From positions 39,530,494-39,594,493 of the forward strand of contig NC_053045.1 in NCBI RefSeq assembly GCF_003473485.1: a DNA stretch of 64,000 bases. Reading direction: 5' to 3'. How positions within the stretch are numbered: the first letter of the stretch is position 1; the number at the start of each line of letters is the position of its first letter. A model generated the notes under the pieces. It did no database searches, was not told where the DNA came from, and saw only the letters and a program-made list of their open reading frames with translations. This DNA comes from Medicago truncatula (Eukaryota; Streptophyta; Magnoliopsida; Fabales; Fabaceae). Below are positions 36,749 through 48,023 of this stretch, piece after piece. The position numbers were made by a program, and so were the translations under genes.

Positions 36749-36756
36749 TATATATA
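36749..36756 (+). promoter_or_regulatory. TATA box of the organic cation transporter gene
   Basis: TATATATA in CCTATATATACTCCC is 105 bp upstream of the ATG at 36854 and 90 bp downstream of the Helitron end at 36659. Whatever lies further upstream of this promoter is therefore transposon sequence. Confidence 0.55.
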
Positions 36757-36853
36757 CTCCCTAAATCAATCTTTGACCCTCCTCATTTTCTTTTCAACTC
36801 TACAAAAATCCAATAATTCTCTCCCTTTCTTTCCATTTCATTTATCCAAAAAA

Positions 36854-39800
36854 ATGCCAACAACATCATCCTCTATTTCGAACAACGTAGACACAGACTT
36901 CAACTCACCTCTCTTACCACCACCATCCAATGAATCCACACCAGAGAAACAATGCATCGACGAGATGCTACAAAACTACTGCGGCGAGTTCGGACGGTGG
37001 CAGCTAAAGCATTTCGTACTAACAAGTCTCGCATGGGCATTGGAAGCATTCCATACAATGGTTATGATATTTGCTGACCGTGAACCAGAATGGAGGTGTC
37101 TCGACGGTGTTGCCGGTTTGGGGTGTGACTTGACGGCGAAGAATGTGTGTAAACTTGAACCGGGTTCGTGGGAATGGGTGGGAGGTGCGGCTTCTTCGAC
37201 GGTGGCGGAATGGGGTTTGGTTTGTGGTGAGAAGTTTAAGGTTGGGCTTGTTCAAGCCGTGTTTTTCGCTGGATGTATGTTCGGTCAGTAACTTCTCTTT
37301 CTCTATATCTACGTTAACTGTTTATGTAGAATCACACGATAAGTTTTCTTCCTCAAAAATAAAAAATTAACAATGGCTAATTTAATGTAATTTGTTGTCT
37401 TTTTTTTTTTTTTTTTTTTTTTTTTTGCATATAGGTGAGTTTTCTAGTCTTCATTTATAATATTTTTTCATAGTGGCATTTATAATATTTTATAAAATTT
37501 AAATTTAATCACTACCATGCATACTAAAATTTAGATAAACCAAATATTCGTAAGCAACATTATAGTAACAATTTATTTATAAACTTATGTCGTTTAAAAA
37601 AAGATTCTTTCTTTAGGATTTTTTTGACAATTTAGGAGTTTTCTTTAAGATGTTTGAAATGTAAACCATTCAAATTAAATATTTAAATACCAAGTGACAT
37701 TATTCAAACAAATTTAGTTCTGATGGCACCAAGACCACCAAATCCCCGCTGAGAAGCTGAAAGCCTTAGTACCCATAGCACCCACTTTAAGCCAATCATG
37801 CACATTTAAATTAGAGAAGAAATCTGCACTATTAAATTCGATGTCTTTGGAAAAGCTGCAATATCAGACTCAGTGCGATTTAGATTTTATTTTTTTGTCT
37901 AGGTTTGATGGGAAAGGGTTCGGGAGATTGATTTTCAAGCGCGTTGTGGAATATAATTTGTATTGGCGAAAGGTAACCACCCAATTTTGGTCTGATATAT
38001 GGGTGAGTGAACAACCTCTTCAAGTGGTTTTTATAGATTTTTTTTTTTGTTTACCTTAGTTACAAGCCGATAATGTGATATTCGATATAGGGTAGTGAGT
38101 GAACGATGTCTGGTGTTGGAAGTTCATATAGAGAAGAAGTTTGTAATTTGAATGAGAAGAAGAGTTACTCACTAATTTGTTATGTGCAATTCAATTGTGT
38201 AGCTTGGTGCATTCTTCGGATAGGTGGTGTTGTTCCTTTAACGATGGGGGCACTTGCTTAGTAAAGTTAACATATCTCTTCCTTTGCAAAAGGGGGAATC
38301 AAGCTCCATATTGGGAGAGGGAAAAGGGGACCGGTTAGAAAAGTTGTGTTGGAAAGTTCCAACCCCTCAGAAGTGGTTGCTTTCTCTTGGAAATTGTCAT
38401 GGGGCCGCCTCCTGTCTATATGAGGAACTTGACTAGTCGTGGAGTTTTTGATCGGACTTTAGAACCTTGGTGTGAGGATCACCCCGGAGTCAAAAGAACA
38501 TCTTTTTGCTCTAAATGTTTTTTTACCGGTTCGATTTGCATGCGGTTTTGTAGTCCATTTAAAAAGTAAGGAACGATCTCATTTTTGCTTCAAAGATGGT
38601 ATCCGTGGAGATGTGTTGGATTTGATCAAAGGTTTGTCGTGGCAATGACAATTAGCTAAAAGACTGGGGGAGCCCTTGTTTATTCTATGAGTGGCTCATC
38701 TTCCCTCTAGATTGTATTCTAAGATAGGTTGACGTTCGGTGAATTCATTTGAGTTGGGTGAATATAGTACTTCTTGTATTTCATCTATTTTTGTAGGTCT
38801 AGTACTATTTGTAGTTTCTTTACAAATGATTTAATAAAACTTCTTCATTTGCTCTTCAAAAAAATGACCTTGCAAACAAATTATAATTGAAATACAATTA
38901 ACAAGGATGTAAGAAATGAATAAAATAGTATCTCTTTCGTCCTCTTGAGTTACAAATTAGAATCTAAAACACTGAAATCTAGATATATGTAGTTCAAATG
39001 TGTGTAAATAAAATTTAGTTACTGATAAAGCCCTAAATATAATGTTCAAAATCTTAAATTGGCACAAATACAATTTCGATCCCTATACTTTATCTCATTT
39101 ATGAGTTTGGTTCTTCATTTTTAAATTCATGATTTAGGTCAATAACTTCAAAATGCATGAACTTTTTTCTGCCTATACAATTTGATGTTGAATTTTAATA
39201 TCATCCATGTTTTTTATATGTAGTTATCTTATCTATTAACCTTGTGTAGGGGCTGGAATCTTTGGTCATCTCTCTGATTCGTTTCTTGGACGAAAAGGAT
39301 CTCTCACGATAGTTTGCATCCTAAACAGCATCTTCAGCATCCTAACAGCCTTCTCCCCCAATTACATCTCCTACTTCTTCCTCCGCTTCCTCACTGGTTT
39401 CAGCACAGGTGGCGTCGGCCTCTGCGCCTTCGTACTTGCCACAGAGCCCGTAGGCCCCACAATGCGTGGTGCCGCAGGCATGTCTACCTTCTACTTCTTC
39501 TCAACAGGCATCGCAGTCCTCTCAGGCATAGCAAACATCTTCCCAAGATGGCGCGAACTATACATAGCCTCCTCAATTCCCTCCCTTGTATTCCTCCTCT
39601 TTGTCCTCCCCTTCATCTCTGAGTCCCCTCGATGGTACCTTGTTCGAGGACGAATCAAAGAAGCCATGAACATCATGTCCACTATAGCTACCTCTAATGG
39701 CAACCACCTTCCACACAGAGTTTTTCTCACACTCGACGAAGAACCATCATCATGTAATAACAATATGGATGACAAAGATGCAGTGACAGGATCTCTGGTG

Positions 39801-40415
39801 GATGTGATTCGTTCACCAGTAACACGTACACGTTTGGTTTTAGCAACAATCATCAACTTATTGTGCTCAGTGGTGTACTATGGTCTAAGCCTAAACGTAG
39901 TAAACCTCGAAACAAATCTTTACCTTAACGTAATACTCAACGCAGTGGCGGAGATGCCAGCGTTCATGATAACAGCAATCTTGTTGGATAAGTTTGGGAG
40001 GAAGCCATTAACAATAGGGACATTATGGTTCAGTGGATTCTTTTGTTTTGTGGGGAGTTTGATGAGAAATAAGGGGGTGTGGAAAGGAATGAAAATGGTG
40101 TGTGGAATTTTGGGAATATTTGGGATGGCAGGGACTTATAATTTGCTCTTTATTTATACGGCGGAGTTGTTCCCAACGGTTGTTAGGAATGCTGCACTTG
40201 GGTGTGCTACACAAGCAGCACAAATGGGTGCAATATTGGCACCAGTTGTTGTCGTTTTAGGTGGATCATTGCCGTTTGCTTTATTTGCTTTTTGTGGAAT
40301 TGCTGCTGGGGTTTTTGCGTTTTTCTTGCCAGAGACACTAAACCAACCACTCTATGATACATTAACTGGAATGGAGGCAGGGCAAAAGGTCACTTCTGCA
40401 ACATCTAGTGTATGA
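36854..40415 (+). CDS. Organic cation/carnitine transporter (MFS), 2 exons
   Basis: Exon 1 is 36854-37283, exon 2 is 39250-40415 (stop TGA), GT-AG, phase 1, giving 531 residues, the usual length of plant OCT proteins. The cytosolic N-terminus is followed by a first membrane segment and an extracellular loop with several Cys (residues about 85-115). The MFS signature GHLSDSFLGRK is at 149-159 and its second-half counterpart DKFGRKP in the C-terminal half; ESPRWYL at about 268-274 is typical of the OCT/sugar-porter groups. Twelve membrane segments fit the hydrophobic pattern. It should carry organic cations or carnitine-like solutes at the plasma membrane or tonoplast; substrate and direction are unknown. 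The start is the first ATG after a leader with TATA box. The 1,966-bp intron holds a LINE fragment. Confidence 0.95.
37715..38864 (+). mobile_element. 5'-truncated LINE in transporter intron
   Basis: A frame near 37900-38030 encodes VEYNLYWRK and FWSDIWVSEQPL, the zinc-binding region after the reverse transcriptase of plant LINEs. The rest is stop-ridden, and the right end is A-rich (CTCTTCAAAAAAA). Flanks TGACATTATTCAAACAAATT (37695-37714) and TGACCTTGCAAACAAATT (38865-38882) are a diverged target duplication. It lies in sense orientation in the intron. Confidence 0.75.
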
Positions 40416-41647
40416 ACATGCTTGCAAACTAATGTCTCCTTTCTTTACTTACTGCTGCTGGTTTGGTTTAATTGTTTAGATTTCAATTTTGAGTTACATT
40501 ATGTATTGTTATACATGTCCATATATATTATTGGAATGCATGTTTTAATATAGTTATTTTCAAAGTGTGAATATAAAAAAGTTTTATCATGGTAAGAAAT
40601 AAAAATTAGGTTAGGATGCAAACATTGTTGATTTAGAAACAAAAAGTGGTAGAGGATTAATTTAATTACAAAGGTGGCGCCTTAGCAACATTTTCACCTA
40701 GTACAATACTTTTTTTTGACAAGTACCTAGTACCATACTAGCATATATACACATCACATTTAAAAATTCAAAAATTTAAAACATGAATGGCGTTGGAGAG
40801 AATGCTGGCATAATCATATGCATAGAAGATGACCTGCAATTTTATACCAAAAATCAAGTCTGTTAGGGACACTGACATTCAAATGAAATTATATTCAAAT
40901 CATTCATATATTATACACAATTATTTCATAGCATGACAATTGTCAAAAAATTACATATCATGACAATAATAACAAAAGCAAAAGACAATAATAACATAAA
41001 CAAAATAACTATCCAATATTGGATTGACCAACAAGGAAACCGATAACTCCATGAATAATAATCCTAACACAACGTTACTACCACTTAGCCACATCATTAA
41101 ATTTGATATATCAACTAAAATCTCCTATTATTATTTGTTTTGTTGTTGAAGCAATCTCGTGTATACTTTCTATTGATAAGTCAACTGCATATAATGAATA
41201 AGCATAATAACGCCTTGTTGAAGCAACAGTGATATATACCTACTTTCATTTTATTTTATATTTTTATAATCACTTTAAAAACATTAACGTGACCAGTATG
41301 TTTTGTACTATTTATAACATGCATGGCCCATATCATATTTTCTTTCATTAGTAATTATAGGTGTCACACACTTTTCTTAATCACCTAATAAGAAGACTTA
41401 TAAGTTTAATTGTGATGCATTTTTCGTGTCAATTAATTAACAATATCACCTAAGAACGACCAATCATTCATTTAATTAAATAAATATTCTACTTAACCTC
41501 CAAACTTTATCAGAAAATGATTGTTTTGCTTATAATAATTACTATCTTTACATATGATTTAAATATAAATTCAAGATTTATCCAAAGATCATTATTATTA
41601 TATAATTCTTGAATGAAAAACTACGTTAATCCGTTAAAACTCAAAAA
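40416..41647. other. Intergenic, no gene seen
   Basis: It holds the 3' UTR of the transporter on the left and the 3' side of the small minus-strand gene on the right. Nothing else was recognised. Confidence 0.6.
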
Positions 41648-41980
41648 CTAGGGTTTGTTTTTAACTAACCCGTGATAACCTTCGCTGTAACTCCGGTGAT
41701 AAACCCTACCGGCACCACCACGAGCACCACTTTTCTTCTTCCCCTCCCTTCCAGCAGAAGCCACCGCGCATTTCTGCGGCGCCATAACATCCTCCGAAAT
41801 CGACCCCAACGAAGGCCTCCAATCCGACGCACCAACCTTCCTCTTACGACGCCTCGTGGAAGCTACAGCAACAACAGGAGCCGGAACTAGCCACTTACCT
41901 TCATCCTCCGCCGGAACTAAAGATTCAGACGTGTGACGCGGCGATGCGCAACAAGAAACGAATTCCAGGAAAAACCTCAT
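41648..41980 (-). CDS. Small basic plant protein of unknown function
   Basis: A single-exon frame of 110 codons with clear coding-like composition (much higher GC than its flanks) starts MRFFLEFVSCCAS. It has a basic RRRKRKVGASDWRPSLGSIS segment, then APQKCAVASAGREGKKKSGA, and ends RSYSEGYHGLVKNKP. The MxxFLEFxSCC start and the WRPSLGSISED motif remind me of a family of short uncharacterised plant proteins; the Cys pair near the N-terminus could be acylated. There is no membrane segment. A TATA box lies at 42187-42196 about 210 bp upstream of the ATG. The function is unknown. Confidence 0.65.
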   Translation of the reverse strand: MRFFLEFVSCCASPRHTSESLVPAEDEGKWLVPAPVVAVASTRRRKRKVGASDWRPSLGSISEDVMAPQKCAVASAGREGKKKSGARGGAGRVYHRSYSEGYHGLVKNKP

Positions 41981-42186
41981 CCGGCTCCGAAGAATGAGAA
42001 CGGAAGGAAACGGAGAGAGGGAAAGGAATTCGAATCTAGGAAGAGATTTGGCGGTGGAGGGAGATGAAGGTAAGGGAAATGAGTTCCATTATGAAGGATT
42101 TGGAAATAATGGGAGAAAAAATGGATTGTTTTGTTATTTGGTTGAGAATTTAGGGGTTTGTATTGAAAAGAAAATCTGATACTATC

Positions 42187-42196
42187 TATTTTTATA
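42187..42196 (-). promoter_or_regulatory. TATA box of the small minus-strand gene
   Basis: On the minus strand CTATAAAAATAG lies about 210 bp before the ATG at 41980. This gives a leader of about 180 bases and supports 41648-41980 as a real transcription unit. Confidence 0.5.
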
Positions 42197-42860
42197 GAAG
42201 ATGAGAGTGGTGCCACGCAATCACAATTATTTGTCTTTATCGTTTTCTCTTTGGATTATGCCCTATTATTATACATTTTTTACTAAGAGTGCCATTATTC
42301 CCGTACCCACTTGTTTGTTGCCCAACAGGTCAGTAGAGTAGAGTGGGATAACTAATGTTACAAAGGAGATGATAACTAATTCTTTAAATATTTAAATATT
42401 TTCTCTAAAAAAAAAGCACTTTTTAAATATTTTAAATCATAATTAAAAATGTTTAACGAATGTCACGAGGATTCTTGTTAGTAAGTAAGATCCTATTATA
42501 AAAATAGTTTTTTTTATCAATTATCTTACACATATAATGTAAAAGTTAATTTTTGAGTATTGTGAAATTTAAATAAGAGATCAATTATTTGCCTTTAACA
42601 TTGATCCACGTTGAACCTAAGATTTAAACTTAAAATCTTGGTTAAATTTCAAATCTTTCTTAGATTAAAAGAAATTGAATCGTTTTATATTAAACTCTTG
42701 GGTTAACAAAAAAAAAAATGTGAGAGTTTGCTCTTTCTCTTAAAATCGGTCTGTGCAAGAAGGTAAATATTAACGACAAACAAAATTAACAATTTTTAAA
42801 AATTATTATATCAAACATTTTATTTTATTTAGAAAATTTATTATAATCCGAAGTCTAATT

Positions 42861-43560
42861 TAGAGCTGTCAAAACGGGCGGACCGACCCGTTTAGGACCG
42901 GGCTTAACGAGCTTCGGGCTTTAATTAGCGGGTCGGGCAAAAAAACCCGGTTGGACACAGGCTTGAAATATACTACCCAAGCCCGGCCCTACACGGGCCG
43001 CGAGCCAAACGGGCCGGCCCGTATTAAAAATTATATTTTTTTTATTTTAAAAAAGTACTATAAAATACTCCTATAATTTTTTTTATAAATAATATTTTTA
43101 ATATGTTTAAATAATGTCTAGCACAAAAATAAATTGTAAACATTTTCGTACAAACGTCGTAAACTAAAACGATGAGGAAAATGATTTTAAATAAATTAGA
43201 TATGTTATGGTTATAGATATTTATATATTCGATCTTTAAAACATAAATAACGAAACGAGTAAATATAATTTTATATTACATTTATATTTGTGTTAATTCA
43301 TTGAATTTTCACTTTTGTTTTTTACTTTGATAATCAACTAAGTAAAGAATTATTTGAAAAATATATATAATTTATAGGATTTTTTTTGTTATGCGGGCTA
43401 CCCGCGGCCCGTTCAGGCTAACCCTAACGAGTACCGGGCTTTTTAGGATCGGGTCAAAAAGTCCTATTAAAATTCAGGCTCAATATTTAAAGCCCAAGTC
43501 CTATAATTGATCGGGCTAAATAGGCCGGTCCATACGGCCCGACACGTTTTGACAACTCTA
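42861..43560. mobile_element. hAT-type MITE, 700 bp, 8-bp target duplication
   Basis: The ends TAGAGCTGTCAAAACGGG and (reverse complement of right end) TAGAGTTGTCAAAACGTG are inverted repeats fitting the hAT YARNG consensus. Octamers GTCTAATT (42853-42860) and GTCTAATG (43561-43568) differ at one base. The subterminal regions are GC-rich with repeated GGGC/GCCC words (CGGGCCGGCCCG), and the middle is AT-rich and non-coding. Confidence 0.85.
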
Positions 43561-43568
43561 GTCTAATG

Positions 43569-44515
43569 TTGATAGCATATTAATTAGCAATACGTTGTTC
43601 CAGCCTCAAATCCACTACACTAAAATTTTTAGGCATTGTTCTTTTTGAGATACATACATACATACTCTATGCGGCTTTCAATATAAAATGAATTACATAT
43701 ACTTGGTCTAAATTCATGTATTGTTTGCTTAAATGTAAAGTCATAGAGAGTATAATATATAATTCAAAAATCATTTTTTAACTTTAATAAATATTATGAA
43801 AATTTTTGTATGATTTAGAGTTTGCAAAGGATCTACTGTTCTTGAATGTAAGCATAATAATCAGATTCAAGGAATGTGATTACAGCAATGAAATACAAGC
43901 TTCATGTATTGACCTATTTAGAAACAATTGTAAATGAGTGTATCAAACTAAGTCCGCTAACCAAGCTACGCATTACTTAGCAAAATTTTATCTTTCATCC
44001 AATTCGGACCTAGTTTGGATTGAAAAAAACTTCATCTTGTATTTCGGTTGTGACTTTTAATTTATTGCCTGTACCGATTTAATGAAATTGGTTTCATTTA
44101 TATATAAAAAATAAAACAATTGTTGTTTAGGGTTCTGGATGATAATGATATTCGATTATTTTAGCAAGTCAAATTTTTAATGTGGTGGTGGTTAAAGAAT
44201 TAGGATAAAGGTTTCTATTATGTTTTGAATAAGTGGTGGAATCACGTGCTTGAATGTTTATGTTTTTCCATAAAAAAAAAAAAAAGAATGTTTATGTTTT
44301 ATTGTTTCTTAGTAGTGATTGTTGCATGGTTGTTTGGGGTCAAGTCTATTATGATGCTTGTTTTTGGTATTTTAATTTCTTTGGGGTCAAGTCTATTATG
44401 ATGCACAAGTTTTGCTCTTTTTTTTGTGTGGATAAAATATGATAAAATTTGCTCTATGCATAAGGTTCTTTTTATCATTGAATTAAATAAATCTTTTGTA
44501 CCAAAAAAAAAAAAA
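43569..44515. other. Intergenic, no gene seen
   Basis: No coding region is supported. GGGGTCAAGTCTATTATGAT occurs twice (44336 and 44382), a short direct repeat. Confidence 0.55.
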
Positions 44516-44632
44516 AAGACTTGTTTGGAACGATTCAAAAACTAAAAGGACTTGTTTGAAACTTTTGAAACTTAAAGGACTTGTATGAGACTTTTGAAAC
44601 TTAAAGAACGACTTTGAAAAAAATGAAAAAAA
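44516..44632. mobile_element. Solo MULE arm
   Basis: CGATTCAAAAACTAAAAGGA and TTTGAAACTTAAAGGACT match the inner and middle parts of the right arm of the MULE at 17795-18208. Only one arm is present, so it is a fragment. Confidence 0.7.
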
Positions 44633-44639
44633 TATTATT

Positions 44640-46130
44640 GGAGTTTAGTCGCTGACTATTCTTAGCTTCACATGATCTCTTTATGAAGCTTACAAGTAGA
44701 AGTTCGTTTAGCTAAAATGATAACCACACCCCATATATAGACAAGGATTTTAAGAAGCTCAAACAAAAATATATTCATAAGACGATTCTCTTCAGACTTA
44801 AGATTCCATTCTCATTAACATTTCTTGACATATACGCAACAATCTATACTATAGAACCTATTTCCTACCACAATACATATATGTTGCAGCTTTCTTTGTC
44901 ATGCCACAATTTCCTATTCTGAAAACTCACTTGTATGTTTCTTGCCACGTCCCAGGAAAAAACAGTGACATGTCTGGAACAAAGAAGCCCACATAACATA
45001 AATCATGCAGAGCAAAATTTGTCTTACATTCGGAACAAGTTGAAGCCGCTGAGAAACGAAAACGCATTTAATTTCGTCATTTTCTTAATTCCCTTCAAGA
45101 AGATGATTCCATCTTAATGAGCAGTTTTCTTTGTCCAAATTTGGGGACACCTAGCAGTTGGAATGGAAAATATCCACTGTTTCGTTACTCTCAATGACAT
45201 AAATTATAAGTTTTCTTCGTGTTACTTGGTCAAGAGGGCATAACTCTCACACCATTGGTCCATTTTAGAATTGCTTTCATGGGGCTTTATTAACTGTGGT
45301 CCATGTGTCGAGTGTTAATAATTGTTGGATTTAGCACTTGTTAGAAGATGAAAGGACACAGAAAAACGAGAAATACATTTGGATTTTGTTTGCGAGTTTG
45401 GAGGGAAAAGAAAGAAAGAGTTTTGGAGAAAAAAATGAAGGAGCAAGTGAAAGAAATAGGAGGGGAGGATTTTTTGTTTTTCTTCATAACACAGAATCTT
45501 CCTCATTTGTGTGAATTCAAAAATTGTATTAGAGTAGGATTGTGAGAAAGTTTATATTAATTCTTTAAATTTAATCTATTTCGTTTATAATATTCTTAAA
45601 ATAAAATATATATTAATCAAAAGCTTTTTTTTTATCAAGAAAAGATCACAAAACAATAACTACAATCTTAGGCGAGCAACTCCAAGAGCATCAACAAGAA
45701 GGGAGTGATGCAATTGAGGAGGGAAACAAAATCCAAGACTTCAATCCGAAAAAGTAGCACTATGTCGCACACTCAGTTATGGAGGTGGACAATCTGACTA
45801 ATCAAATGAGCATAAGAATGATGAGGTTCGAAATAGAGTGTAAATGGGTATCCATGGGTGCATGTAGTATGATATTTGTGTCTGACTCGTTAGATGAATA
45901 TACGTAGATGTCCATGAGTTTTTTGGATATCTGAGAGTATACGTAGATGTCCATGGATAGCAGTTTTTTTTAATAAATAAATAAATTAATTAAATTTATT
46001 AAAAAATATATAATCACCTCAAATTTAACAATGAGACTTCATTGTATTCATTTTCTTCTTTTTACCAAAATATGATACCACAAAAATAAGTAATAAGTTA
46101 TACCGCAAAAACCAGAGAAATTCAACAGCC
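44640..46130. other. Intergenic, no gene seen
   Basis: Frames up to 65 codons on either strand show no motifs. Around 45840-45960 ATACGTAGATGTCCATG occurs twice, about 47 bp apart. No element ends were defined. Confidence 0.5.
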
Positions 46131-46139
46131 AATCACCAT

Positions 46140-46480
46140 TATTGTTTCTTATAAGACCTCCAAAATCCGGTCTTCATGGATTAAAAATAGAACTATCGTC
46201 AACATTAACTTTAATGAAACTATCCAAAGGAAGAATTCATTTACCTTTAATGGCCTTGTGAGTTGCATCGTTGGAAAGGTGCAACACCACATTTAAATGA
46301 AGAGAATCAATATGGTTATGACAAACTCAATTTATCCAATCATTTCCATTAAAAATCATGATTTCGGGTCTTCCATAAGAAGATATCACCATTAGAACCA
46401 AGAGCATGATGTTTGAACCACCAAGTTAAATCTTGAGGATTGAGTCACTTCTTTGAATTTCACTAAAATTAATGGTGATA
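46140..46480 (-). pseudogene. LINE RNase H-region remnant
   Basis: The minus strand reads KVNVDDSSIFNP, a stop, then RPDFGGLIRN, the start of the RNase H-like domain of plant LINE polyproteins (usual form KVNVDGS...GGLIRN). Upstream pieces such as DLTWWFKHHALGSNGD continue the LINE protein in shifted frames. It is a decayed fragment. Confidence 0.6.
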
Positions 46481-47785
46481 TCTTCTAGACGTGGAACAAG
46501 AATGATTACCTATGGTTAAAATGGGGTGCATGAAGTATAGTAGCCCATATTAGCTTGTGCCAAACACATATATCTCTGACATTAAATGTGTTTTGGTGTC
46601 CGACATCCGTACGAAATTTGTAAGATATGTCTCAGACAAGTGTTGTAATATTTTTTTTTTTTGCTTCAACACACTTTTACTCTTCTCAGACACTTGTATG
46701 GGACTCACGATAAGTAATAATATTCAATGAAGCATTGAAACAAAAGAGATACATAAGAGAACGTCGTTGTGTTTGACGACACGAGTATTATTGTTACTAG
46801 TTCTTCTCTGGTTGATTGAACCCCGCCTAATTCTGATTTCTATTATTGCAACTTCAATTTAAGAAAGGACCTTGAAATGGAGCCCCCCGTAAATAGACAG
46901 TGAGATTGGACCACTCAGACTTGTCGGTCCTTGGACTGGATATTGAGTTTTCAACAAAAAAAAAAGGACCTTGAAGTGCCCTCCTAAAAAGTCACCATGA
47001 AAAGTTGGTGTTTCGGTCACCCGATCACTTATCGGTTTGAGATTAATAATTGTGTTGGTGTATTGATATTTTGTTTTTTTGCTTTATTTTTTTTTTATAT
47101 TGTTATTTTTAATCTGCTTCAAGTTTATACTCTATGTGCTTAATAAAATATCTCATATTAACTCATTTTATCAATACTATATTTAAGGAAAGAGCTTATT
47201 GTGGTTATCACCAAATTTAACATTGTCAGAGACTTAAAAGGATTTGTCATCATATGGTTGCATTGGTCATTTCAAAGAGTTTGATTTGTTAATGTACTTT
47301 TGACTTTTGAAATGTATGTGTTTTGACATTATGTATTTCGCTCTCAAAGTATGGACAAAGAATGTCTCAAATCACAACAATTTTATTGTACTCTCGGTAA
47401 CTTCAACATTTGAATGAAGCTTATTTTATTGTAAAATAAAAAACGAATGTAGAGCTCATGCATCAATGTTACTAAGCACACATTAAAACAAAGCACAAAA
47501 AACACATATTAAAGAGAGATCTTGAGTAATATTTGAAATATAATATTTGAGTAATATTAAACCCGTACCACAAAATGTTCAAGGCATGTCAAAGAGAAAA
47601 CCTGCATTACAACAGTATCATAGAAGTTATCCTCCCATATCAACGGGAAAATTTAAGAATAGGTGGGCATCATCCATGACATTGTCTAAATAAATTAGAC
47701 TTTCTGATTTGCAACGTCAAATATATATCAAAGAGGCACAAGGATATTCAAGACTAGCCAGGTATCATCCATGTCATTGTCTAAA
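46481..47785. other. Intergenic, no gene seen
   Basis: No gene is supported. The stretch at about 46545-46760 resembles an old MITE with GTGTCCGACA-type words, but ends could not be matched. Confidence 0.45.
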
Positions 47786-47990
47786 AGGGAAATTGCACTC
47801 ACCTCCCCTCAGGTTTGGCTAAATAGCAGAGACACTCCCTAATTTTTCATCAAACACTAACCACCCTTGAATCTTAAAAGATAGACACTCACTACCCCTC
47901 TCAAATTAACGTTTGACTATTTTGGCAGAAATTTTTAACATATTCAAGGTTCCTCTAGAGATTTTAAGAGCTCGAATACCCTTAACACCC
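47786..47990. mobile_element. Possible MULE arm at the 3' end of RRM gene 1
   Basis: GGGAAATTGCACTCACCTCC followed by stepwise 'dead ORF' text is similar in style to MULE arms such as 26688 onward. I found no partner arm, so it may be a fragment. It ends a few dozen bases from the RRM gene stop codon and may supply its 3' UTR. Confidence 0.35.
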
Positions 47991-48023
47991 TTATATCTTC
48001 TCTTCCTCATTCTTTTCCTCAGC

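Noticed and set aside
39314..40223. Other frames within transporter exon 2
   Set aside because: They are alternate-frame and antisense shadows; only the MFS frame shows membrane segments and signatures.
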